A DNA stretch of 27,203 nt from a virus. The notes beneath the pieces were generated by a model. That model had not been told where the DNA came from. It did no database searches and saw only the letters and a list, made by a program, of their open reading frames with translations. This document shows, one piece after another, positions 21,051 to 27,203 of this stretch (position 1 is the stretch's first letter; each line of letters opens with the position of its first letter). Location: positions 1 through 27,203 of IMG/VR virus record IMGVR_UViG_3300033149_002803; one strand, given 5' to 3'. The position numbers were made by a program, and so were the translations under genes.

Positions 21051-23863
21051 AATCAGTTAGTAATGATTTTCTTAATGTACAAAATAAACATGGAATAAAA
21101 TATTTCTATGAGATATATTTATATCGTAGATATTGGAATGGTTCTAGTTATATATGGGAAGAATCTGGTACGAATTTAAAACCTTATTTAAAAGAAAGAG
21201 GAATTGCTAATATAAAATGGGCATTAGATACAGAAGGTTTAAATGTGTGGCGTGTTGCAAATTTACAAATTGAATTACGAAACAAAGTAGGAAAGTTCGA
21301 GGAAGGTGGTGGATTTTTTGCTTCTCCTTATATTCGTTATCGTTCTAAAATTCAAATAAAAGTTGGCTATACTTTAGCAGATGGTACGACGGAAACTTGT
21401 TATATTTTTTCTGGTTTTATTAATAAAGATGTGAAACAAAATGTATTGGAAGAAACTATAATCTTTCCTTTAATGGGAAAAGATATTCTATTGTCTGAGA
21501 CTTCTGCTGAAAACGTATGTAATAGTGTTACTGGTGAGAATATAGGAATAGGAGATAATTCTACTACAGAATTTACTACAACTTATAACGGAGTTGGTAA
21601 AGTAATTAAAGTCTATGTTGATGGTGTTGAAGTTACGGAAGGTAAGGATTATACGATTAGTGATTTAAATACATATGCAAGTCCTGCTAAGATTACTTTT
21701 GAAGTAGCTCCTTCTACTGGACAAGCTATAACTTGTGATTATAACCATTGGTATAAAGACCAGACAATTTCTTATATAGTAGGAAAATTACTTGATAAAG
21801 CGGGTTTTACTTCTGGAGAAAGAACATTAGGAAGTATGGTTTTTGATTATGGTAGAAAATATAAAGTATGGGATACTAAAACTCAATTTGAAGCTACTGC
21901 TGTAAGAAGTAGAAATTTAGATACTACAGTTGTAGAAGGGAATGTACAGCTTAAAGAAGAAGATATGAGTGATGATGTAGAAACGAATGAAAATGTTACT
22001 ATAAATGATTCTTATCCAGACCAAACGGCAGAAATTAATAATACAGACGATAATTGGGATATTAATTTTGATTGTGATGATACTCCAGAAAATGAAGGTT
22101 GGAATAAAACTGTATATTATGGCGGTCTTTCTACTGAAGAATCTACTGATGGAAAATATCATTTGGTATGTAATGCTCTTACAAGTATTGAATATAAAGT
22201 TAGTATTGATAATACACAATTAAGTTGTTTTAAATGTAAATTAAATAATGCAGTAGCAAATAATTCTTTTAGTTTTAAAATTGAAGGTGGTGCTTATAAA
22301 ATTACAGCAGTTCTTTTATATTATGGGGGAGATTGGTTAGCTTATTTTAGTGAAATTGGGTCAGGAACTAATGTTAATTTGAGTAAAATTATACAAGAAA
22401 CTGGTGCTAGTTGGAATAATTATCATACATTTGATGTTATGATAACTGATAGTGGTGTAGCTCATTTATATGTAGATGGAATTGATGTATTGTCTGGTAA
22501 TGCATCTTCTTCTGTTTTAGCTGATAATTATACTTGGACAATTGATGGTAATTCTGGATTTGAGATTTATATAGATTATATTAAAGGATGTTATGATGAA
22601 GGTGTTTCTCCAGGTCATATAATTAGAGGGGTTTTAATTTCTGATCCAATAGATTTAGGAGTGGCTCCAGCTTCGGTTAGCAATATTGGTAATCCGTTTT
22701 TAGATTATACTTCTGGAGGTACAAATTCTTACCTTACTATTGCAATTCAAACAAGTGATTCATCAGATTTTTCATCTGGTAATGATGATTGGATGATTGC
22801 TACTGTTAGTGCTGGGGTTGTTACTATTAATCCTAATACTGCTTTAAAAAGATATATTAGATGGCAAATAAGTATGACAGAAATTGATGATGTCTCTCCT
22901 TCAAGTCCTACATTAAATGAAATTATTATGCCTGGGCATATGCTCTCAGAGAATATAGACTGTAGTGCTGATATTACTGCTTATAATTTATTTCAAAATT
23001 GGGGTGTAGATGAAAATGGTACTAGAGTGTATTATTCTCAAAGTTCATCAGATGCTTCAAGTTGGGATTCTGAAGTGGTTATTTCTGGGACTACAATTTC
23101 TTCTACCGTAAAAAGATATATAAGATTTAGAACTGTTTTAACTATGACTACTACATATGGTACAACTCCTAAAGTATATAAACAAAAATTTACAAGAACT
23201 CAAGATACTTTTAATATAGCATTAGCAAATTTTACTGATATGACAGTACAAGAAGCATTGGAAGAAATAGCGGAATTTCTTGATTTTGAAATAGGTATAG
23301 ATACAGAAGGAAAATATTTTTTTCGAGCTAAAAATACAAGTGAAAGTATAGATTTAGAACTTGCTCAAAATACAAATATAATAGCAGTAGATAACTTTAA
23401 TGCTGGATGGAGCAGGGTTAAAAATAGAATTAATGTAGAACATGGAGATTTTAAACGATTAATGACTTGTGAGAGTGAAGGAGATAGTGAGCCTACTAGC
23501 AAACAAAAATATGGTGAACAAGCATTAGAAATTTCAGATGCAACAATCGGAGTTGATGAAGATTTAGATATTGCTTATGGACTTGCTTATTTATATAGAA
23601 CACGTTATAAAGACCCTAAAAAATCAATGCGTTTGGTATGTAAAATGCTTCCTCAATTAGAACTTTCTGATACAGTAAATGTTAATTTTAAAGTACCTAA
23701 ATGGTTATGGTTTTGGGGGCAGAAAGATGCTTATTGGGGAAAACCTACTATTTACTGGTGGGATAAAAATATTTTTCCGTTGATAGATGTAGTATGTAAT
23801 GTAGTGGGAATTGAATTGGATTTAAAAAATTTTAGAAGTTATATAACTGTTCGGGAGATATAA
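21047..23863 (+). CDS. Large tail hub / tail-tip protein with inserted beta domains
   Basis: The 938-residue protein starts with a tail-hub-like part (residues 1-165: SGFINKDVKQNVLEETIIFPL, MGKDILLSET). Around 165-235 is a phage beta domain with GDNSTTEFTTTYNG, VYVDGVEVTEGKDYTI and ITFEVAPSTGQAITCDY. Residues about 330-525 look like an inserted jelly-roll (LamG/concanavalin-like) sugar-binding domain, with FSFKIEGG, HTFDVMITDSG and VAHLYVDGIDV. After a Ser/Thr-rich beta stretch the hub part resumes near 720 (FTDMTVQEALEEIAEFLDFEI, DTEGKYFFRAKN). It probably closes the tail tip and contacts the host surface. The start overlaps the previous stop (ATGA). Confidence 0.75.
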   Translation: MKSVSNDFLNVQNKHGIKYFYEIYLYRRYWNGSSYIWEESGTNLKPYLKERGIANIKWALDTEGLNVWRVANLQIELRNKVGKFEEGGGFFASPYIRYRSKIQIKVGYTLADGTTETCYIFSGFINKDVKQNVLEETIIFPLMGKDILLSETSAENVCNSVTGENIGIGDNSTTEFTTTYNGVGKVIKVYVDGVEVTEGKDYTISDLNTYASPAKITFEVAPSTGQAITCDYNHWYKDQTISYIVGKLLDKAGFTSGERTLGSMVFDYGRKYKVWDTKTQFEATAVRSRNLDTTVVEGNVQLKEEDMSDDVETNENVTINDSYPDQTAEINNTDDNWDINFDCDDTPENEGWNKTVYYGGLSTEESTDGKYHLVCNALTSIEYKVSIDNTQLSCFKCKLNNAVANNSFSFKIEGGAYKITAVLLYYGGDWLAYFSEIGSGTNVNLSKIIQETGASWNNYHTFDVMITDSGVAHLYVDGIDVLSGNASSSVLADNYTWTIDGNSGFEIYIDYIKGCYDEGVSPGHIIRGVLISDPIDLGVAPASVSNIGNPFLDYTSGGTNSYLTIAIQTSDSSDFSSGNDDWMIATVSAGVVTINPNTALKRYIRWQISMTEIDDVSPSSPTLNEIIMPGHMLSENIDCSADITAYNLFQNWGVDENGTRVYYSQSSSDASSWDSEVVISGTTISSTVKRYIRFRTVLTMTTTYGTTPKVYKQKFTRTQDTFNIALANFTDMTVQEALEEIAEFLDFEIGIDTEGKYFFRAKNTSESIDLELAQNTNIIAVDNFNAGWSRVKNRINVEHGDFKRLMTCESEGDSEPTSKQKYGEQALEISDATIGVDEDLDIAYGLAYLYRTRYKDPKKSMRLVCKMLPQLELSDTVNVNFKVPKWLWFWGQKDAYWGKPTIYWWDKNIFPLIDVVCNVVGIELDLKNFRSYITVREI

Positions 23864-23865
23864 TT

Positions 23866-24108
23866 ATGGCTAATGATGTGTCAATGCCTCATACGCTTGC
23901 AAATGGAGAAGGGAATATTCCAGATGCAGATGAATTAAATGATAATTTTGATAAATGTAATGATAAAATTTATGTAAGTGCAACCGCTCCCACAAGTCCG
24001 TATGAAGGGCAAATGTGGTATAAAACAGGTGTCGCTATACAAATTGCATTAAGAGTTTACGATGGTTCAAATTGGTATTCACTTATGACAGGAGGGCAGG
24101 TAGAATGA
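23866..24108 (+). CDS. Small fibre-associated protein
   Basis: An 80-residue protein with NIPDADELNDNFDKCNDKIY and then APTSPYEGQMWYKTG and LRVYDGSNWYSL. The 'aPt.p.eGq.Wy.t....l.vydG..W' pattern is common at fibre bases and in small proteins attached to them. GGGAGAT precedes the ATG. Its stop overlaps the next start (ATGA), so it is probably translated together with the fibre-like gene. It may connect the fibre to the tail tip. That is inferred from pattern and place. Confidence 0.6.
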   Translation: MANDVSMPHTLANGEGNIPDADELNDNFDKCNDKIYVSATAPTSPYEGQMWYKTGVAIQIALRVYDGSNWYSLMTGGQVE

Positions 24109-25142
24109 AAAAATGTTTATTAGTTTTAGGGTTATTGCTCATAACTTCTAAAATTTGTGCATTAACACCTTATACAATAGAATATGATACTACTACAACA
24201 CCGACTTCAATGATTCAAAGAATGGCTGGAGAATTTCGCATAGGTAATTCTACAGTAACTTATACTGTATTATTTTCTAGCTATAGTTGTACTTTTGATA
24301 ATACTGTTACTTTTAGTGTTCAAGGTACAGGTTCTTTTAATAATCTTACTGCTACAGGAACAATTACACTTCCTTCAGCAAGTTTAGATGGTGCTGATAT
24401 TAAAAATGATGAGGTTACTGATACACAGCTACAATATAATACAGGACAACATTTAACTTCTGTAAGTACTCCTACATTTGCACAGATAGATACTGGTCAG
24501 GGTGCTACTGAGGTTTATGAAATGAATCAAAATGTTACTACAACATCTACCCCTACTTTTTCAGGAGCATCTATTTCTTCTTTAACCATAACTGAAGCAT
24601 TTACATTTCCATTATCAGATGGAATATCAAATCAATATATGAAAACAGATGGAGATGGAACTATTTCTTGGGCTTCATTAACGGGTATGTTATCAAATGG
24701 AACTACTACGAATAATTGCATATATTGGGATGGTGCATCTTGGAGTGAAACAGATAGTTTACAAAATGCAGGAAGCGGTGGAGTAACAACGATAAATAGA
24801 GTATTGATTTCAAGTTCAATCGGAGATGCGACGCCTGTAGCAAATACCATCTATCAAGAAAGTTTAATAAAGGGTTGGATTCAGATGGATCAGATAGCAG
24901 GAACAATTACAAATAGTTTTAATGTATCTAGTATTACAGACCACGGTGCGGGTGATTTCTCGATTATATGGGATACAAATTTTGCAAATGCCGCTTATGC
25001 CTGTGTTGCCACATCGCAGACTAAAGATTTTGCCACCATAATATCAATGGGTGTTGGTGATGTTCGAGTCAAGTCAATCAAAGACGACGGCTCGGCTACA
25101 GATAGAGCTATATTTTGTGTTATAGCCATAGGAGATCAATAA
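24105..25142 (+). CDS. Exported tail-fibre-like protein with Sec signal peptide
   Basis: I start at ATG 24105, 8 nt after GGAGGG, instead of an in-frame ATG at 24072. The product then opens with a signal peptide (MKKCLLVLGLLLITSKICA, cut before LTPYT). Residues 70-190 hold fibre-like Thr/Ser-rich repeats (STPTFAQIDTG, TTSTPTFSGASISS). The C-terminal 80 residues form a recognisable fibre tip domain: SFNVSSITDHGAGDFSIIWDTNFANAAYACVA, ending in AIGDQ. The place after the tail hub is normal for a receptor-binding fibre, but a secretion signal is not. GC rises in the 3' part (43% in 24961-25020), consistent with exchange of the tip domain. Confidence 0.75.
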   Translation: MKKCLLVLGLLLITSKICALTPYTIEYDTTTTPTSMIQRMAGEFRIGNSTVTYTVLFSSYSCTFDNTVTFSVQGTGSFNNLTATGTITLPSASLDGADIKNDEVTDTQLQYNTGQHLTSVSTPTFAQIDTGQGATEVYEMNQNVTTTSTPTFSGASISSLTITEAFTFPLSDGISNQYMKTDGDGTISWASLTGMLSNGTTTNNCIYWDGASWSETDSLQNAGSGGVTTINRVLISSSIGDATPVANTIYQESLIKGWIQMDQIAGTITNSFNVSSITDHGAGDFSIIWDTNFANAAYACVATSQTKDFATIISMGVGDVRVKSIKDDGSATDRAIFCVIAIGDQ

Positions 25143-25513
25143 TGAAAAAATATATATTATTAGTTTGTTGTTTTTGTGCGTCTTTTTTGTCGGCTGAACA
25201 TAAACTACTGCCGAAAGTTAGGGTATTCTGCAATCCAGACAATACTATTTCAGTTACATATTTTATAGATAAGGCAAAAAATGCAAATGAATCCGATTCG
25301 GAGTTCATGGATAGGGAAACCGAAGAAAACTTTTATGGGTTGCCTTATATAGATATGTATCCAAAAGATTTGCCATCCGGAGAAACAAGACATCAATGGA
25401 GATGGCGAGAAGTGAAAGGACAAAAAGAAATATGGATTGATACATCTATAGAGAAACCAAAATCTAAAATACAGCTTTTGGAAGAAAGAATCAAGGCATT
25501 AGAGGCGAAATAA
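25142..25513 (+). CDS. Small exported fibre-cassette protein
   Basis: The start is ATG 25142, overlapping the previous stop (TAATG) with AGGAGA upstream. The in-frame ATG at 25115 lacks such a site. The 123-residue product has a signal peptide (MKKYILLVCCFCASFLSA), then a small domain (VRVFCNPDNTISVTYFID, KDLPSGETRHQWRWRE, KEIWIDT) and a helical end (KIQLLEERIKALEAK). The 'lPs.etR..WRw...k.i.iD' pattern occurs in small phage proteins next to fibre genes. Function is unknown. It pairs with the preceding fibre-like gene as the 9721 gene does with its neighbour. Confidence 0.68.
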   Translation: MKKYILLVCCFCASFLSAEHKLLPKVRVFCNPDNTISVTYFIDKAKNANESDSEFMDRETEENFYGLPYIDMYPKDLPSGETRHQWRWREVKGQKEIWIDTSIEKPKSKIQLLEERIKALEAK

Positions 25514-25590
25514 TGGACATCAAAACCAAAAAGAAACTTCTCTTATATTTATATATTTATTTTAGAGATTTAGGAGGAATAGATGAATAG
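25513..25590 (+). CDS. Possible 25-aa ORF bridging to the holin-like gene
   Basis: The ORF MDIKTKKKLLLYLYIYFRDL... begins within the previous stop (TAATG), has AGAGG 7 nt upstream, and ends 8 nt inside the holin-like gene. It has a Lys-rich start and a short hydrophobic, Tyr-rich centre. It fills the only gap between these genes exactly, so it may be a real tiny membrane peptide or just a ribosome bridge. Evidence is limited to placement and start signals. Confidence 0.3.
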   Translation: MDIKTKKKLLLYLYIYFRDLGGIDE

Positions 25591-25843
25591 TCGAGATAGA
25601 AAATATATTAAAGACTTAATAGAGCCAGTTAATTTAAAAATAAATTTTGTTAAAGAAACAGTTGAAGATATTAAAAAAGCAGTTAATCCAAAATTAGAAA
25701 AACACGAAAATAGAATACAAACCTTAGAAGATATACATTGTATGCAAGGTAAATTTTGGAAAAGATTTTGGCAAATTACTGCTTCTTGTGCAGGGTTAGG
25801 TATATTAATTGTAGCAATAATAACTTTAATTAGGAGTATATAA
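25583..25843 (+). CDS. Holin-like / XhlA-like small membrane protein
   Basis: An 86-residue protein with a charged helical N-terminal part forming a coiled coil (about 15-50: KETVEDIKKAVNPKLEKHENRIQ), a basic-aromatic turn (KFWKRFWQ), and one membrane segment at about 66-84 (SCAGLGILIVAIITLI). This layout is seen in XhlA-type and other single-pass holin or antiholin proteins. AGGAGG precedes the ATG and the stop overlaps the endolysin start (TAATG), which supports a role in timing or allowing endolysin action. It is not a two- or three-pass classical holin. Confidence 0.68.
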   Translation: MNSRDRKYIKDLIEPVNLKINFVKETVEDIKKAVNPKLEKHENRIQTLEDIHCMQGKFWKRFWQITASCAGLGILIVAIITLIRSI

Positions 25844-26445
25844 TGGTTACAAAATATGTATTAAGAAATAAACCAAAATATATTATTATACATCATTCTT
25901 TAAGTCCTGATAAAAGTACGAGGGATTGGGAAGGATTAAGAAAATATCATTTAGAAAAAGGATGGTTAGATATAGGTTATCATTATGGATTTGAAAAAAT
26001 AGATAAAAGTTATATGATAAGAACAGGTAGACCCCAAAATGTAGAAGCGGCACATGCTTTAGGTTTTAATAATAAAAGCATAGGTATTTGTATCGTTGGT
26101 AATTTTGATTTAGAAACTCCTATAAAAAAAGGATTTTTGTTTTCTTTAGGTTGTTTCGTAAGAGAATTACAACGTAAATATCAGATTAAAGCTAAAAACG
26201 TACTAGCACATAGAGAAACATATCTTATTTTAGAAAAGGAAAATAGATTTGATATTTTAAAACGATTGGAATGGAAATCATGTTGTGGAAAATTATTTAG
26301 TATGACGAAATTTAGGGCTAGATTAATTCAAAACAATCCTCATCAAAATTCGTTTAGTGAACAGGGCTTACTAAATGCATTATTTTATGATAAGGAATTA
26401 GAAGCACGAAATAAAATAATAGAGAATAAAGGAGTTAATATATGA
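25843..26445 (+). CDS. Endolysin, N-acetylmuramoyl-L-alanine amidase (Amidase_2)
   Basis: The enzyme cuts the bond between N-acetylmuramic acid and L-alanine in peptidoglycan. Family residues are visible: IIIHHSLS with zinc ligand H17, GYHYGF (Tyr46 region), EAAHALGFNNKSIGICIVGNF, LAHRET with H123, and KSCCGKLF with C147 as the third ligand. The usual Pro after that Cys is another Cys (C148). No signal peptide is present, so export must depend on a holin. No separate wall-binding domain is seen, as in most endolysins of Gram-negative hosts. TAATG and ATGA overlaps join it to the holin-like and spanin-like genes. Confidence 0.9.
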   Translation: MVTKYVLRNKPKYIIIHHSLSPDKSTRDWEGLRKYHLEKGWLDIGYHYGFEKIDKSYMIRTGRPQNVEAAHALGFNNKSIGICIVGNFDLETPIKKGFLFSLGCFVRELQRKYQIKAKNVLAHRETYLILEKENRFDILKRLEWKSCCGKLFSMTKFRARLIQNNPHQNSFSEQGLLNALFYDKELEARNKIIENKGVNI

Positions 26446-26978
26446 ATATACGATATATAATATATAGTATTTCGAATTCGATTTTACTTTTATTTTTACT
26501 TACTTTATGGGGGTGTGGGGGGAATAAAAGCTTACTTAATCCTGAACTTACTTTATTTAAAGCACAAGCTCAAAAAGATTTAGTAGCTGGGGTTAAAAAT
26601 GAGGTTAAGGAAGTGAAGGCACAAATGGATAGTTTGGTTAAGGCACAAGTTAATTTACAATCGCAGATAGATTCGGAAGTCGAAGCTAGATTTAATACTC
26701 AAGCTGGATTTAATAATAGGCAAGATGAAACGAATATACAATCTGGTAGAGATACGACTACAGTTACTAATGATACTAATTTAATGAAGTATATAATTTA
26801 TGCCCTTAGTTCTTTATGTATGACACTTATAATAGGGCTTATAACGTGCTTAAAGATGTTTATTAAGTTAGGCAAACGGAAAGACTTTTATAAAGAACAG
26901 ACTTTGTTACATGCACAATCTGAAGAAGCGATTAAACAATTAAGAGAATTGCATGATTCATATATCAGTAAAAAATAA
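26442..26978 (+). CDS. Candidate unimolecular spanin (lipoprotein with C-terminal membrane segment)
   Basis: The 178-residue protein starts with a lipoprotein-type signal (hydrophobic to LLTLWGC, Cys at 25, with an unusual Trp at -2). It continues with a periplasmic coiled coil (about 35-90: KEVKAQMDSLVKAQVNLQSQ) and a Gln/Asn/Thr-rich linker, then a membrane segment (about 115-140: YIIYALSSLCMTLIIGLITC). A basic tail after it (KLGKRKDFYK) indicates a cytoplasmic C-terminus. This spans both membranes in one chain, as in T1 gp11-type u-spanins, which fuse the inner and outer membranes at the last lysis step. It follows the endolysin with an ATGA overlap and AAAGGAG. The roughly 38-residue cytoplasmic tail is long for the class. 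Confidence 0.65.
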   Translation: MNIRYIIYSISNSILLLFLLTLWGCGGNKSLLNPELTLFKAQAQKDLVAGVKNEVKEVKAQMDSLVKAQVNLQSQIDSEVEARFNTQAGFNNRQDETNIQSGRDTTTVTNDTNLMKYIIYALSSLCMTLIIGLITCLKMFIKLGKRKDFYKEQTLLHAQSEEAIKQLRELHDSYISKK

Positions 26979-26981
26979 CGC

Positions 26982-27010
26982 TTGACAAGTATATTGAAAT
27001 TTACTATAGT
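26982..27010 (+). promoter_or_regulatory. Strong sigma-70 promoter
   Basis: TTGACA (26982-26987), exactly 17 nt, TATAGT (27005-27010): 6/6 and 5/6 to consensus. It is directly after the last lysis gene and 12 nt before an ATG, so it starts a new transcription unit. It is the clearest promoter in the window. Confidence 0.72.
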
Positions 27011-27022
27011 AATATTACATTT

Positions 27023-27203
27023 ATGGGAAAAAAATATTTAACCCTTCCGAGTTTCCCTATAATCAAACCTGAAGAATTAAACCCTCTTGATGTTTGTTTT
27101 AATCTTGATACTAATAAGTTTACAGCATGGGGAGAACATACTTTTAGGAAATATCCTTATAAGCAAGTTCCTACTCATGCTTATTTTCATATTAGGCATC
27201 AGA
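27023..27203 (+). CDS. Hypothetical protein, 3' truncated, probably from a leaderless message
   Basis: The ORF starts MGKKYLTLPSFPIIKPEELN and is open to the window end (60 codons seen). Later segments include DVCFNLDTNKFTAWGEHTF and VPTHAYFHIRHQ. I do not recognise the family from this part. Its ATG lies only 12 nt after the -10 box of a strong promoter, so a normal start site (27016-27019) would give a leader of about 4-7 nt with no room for a ribosome-binding site, and none is seen. Confidence 0.6.
   Translation, partial: MGKKYLTLPSFPIIKPEELNPLDVCFNLDTNKFTAWGEHTFRKYPYKQVPTHAYFHIRHQ

Noticed and set aside
1-27203. CRISPR arrays, integrase, attachment sites, insertion sequences, tRNA genes
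   Set aside because: I found no regularly spaced repeats, recombinase genes, transposase motifs or cloverleaf sequences in the window.

Overview
The window is a continuous late-gene region of a tailed bacteriophage or prophage (class Caudoviricetes), and every supported gene is on the + strand. No capsid-to-tail gene for a contractile sheath is present. There is a tape-measure gene of about 870 codons and a -1 frameshifted tail assembly chaperone, so a long, non-contractile (siphovirus-like) tail is the best inference. DNA is AT-rich (about 30% GC where counted). The host is probably a diderm (Gram-negative) bacterium: the phage carries a Pal/OmpA-like lipoprotein and a lipoprotein-plus-transmembrane candidate unimolecular spanin. 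I cannot assign a host genus or a named phage.

Layout. (1) 1-872: the 3' part of a Cys-rich gene, possibly a small-terminase-like protein, then a 240-bp non-coding stretch with a GC-rich hairpin, an operator-like inverted repeat and a TATAAT box. (2) 873-3965: a 42-codon ORF, a Pal-like lipoprotein, and the large terminase. The terminase is interrupted at its nuclease motif by an HNH/NUMOD3 intein, and the intein is split into two out-of-phase ORFs. (3) 3977-11788, head module: portal, Mu-F/SPP1-gp7-like protein, XkdF-like protease with a zinc-ribbon tail, a small membrane protein, a small conserved protein, a two-gene cassette of exported fibre-like proteins, scaffold-like protein and major capsid protein. 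(4) 11789-13826: a 77-nt imperfect hairpin and a GT9-GT2 glycosyltransferase fusion. Its N-terminus resembles that of the next phage gene. (5) 13789-17675: neck and tail-tube genes, ending with the tail chaperone pair and its T TTT TTC slip site. (6) 17677-25513: tape measure, distal tail protein, large tail hub, and a second two-gene cassette of exported fibre-like proteins. (7) 25513-26978, lysis: a 25-codon ORF, holin-like protein, Amidase_2 endolysin and candidate u-spanin. (8) 26982-27203: a near-consensus sigma-70 promoter starting a new transcription unit whose first gene looks leaderless and runs off the window.

How it works together. Terminase and portal package DNA into a head made by the protease, scaffold and capsid protein. 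The gp6-like adaptor, stopper, gp10-like and terminator proteins join head to tail. The chaperones and tape measure set the tail, the hub and fibres contact the host, and the lysis genes open cytoplasmic membrane, wall and outer membrane. Genes are tightly packed, with many ATGA and TAATG overlaps, which implies long polycistronic transcripts and translational coupling.

Most notable: the split intein-containing terminase, which implies trans-splicing, decay or an indel error; the glycosyltransferase fusion placed directly after the capsid gene and sharing a short N-terminal motif with its neighbour; two parallel cassettes of fibre-like proteins with Sec signal peptides; the phage-borne Pal-like lipoprotein; and the candidate u-spanin.
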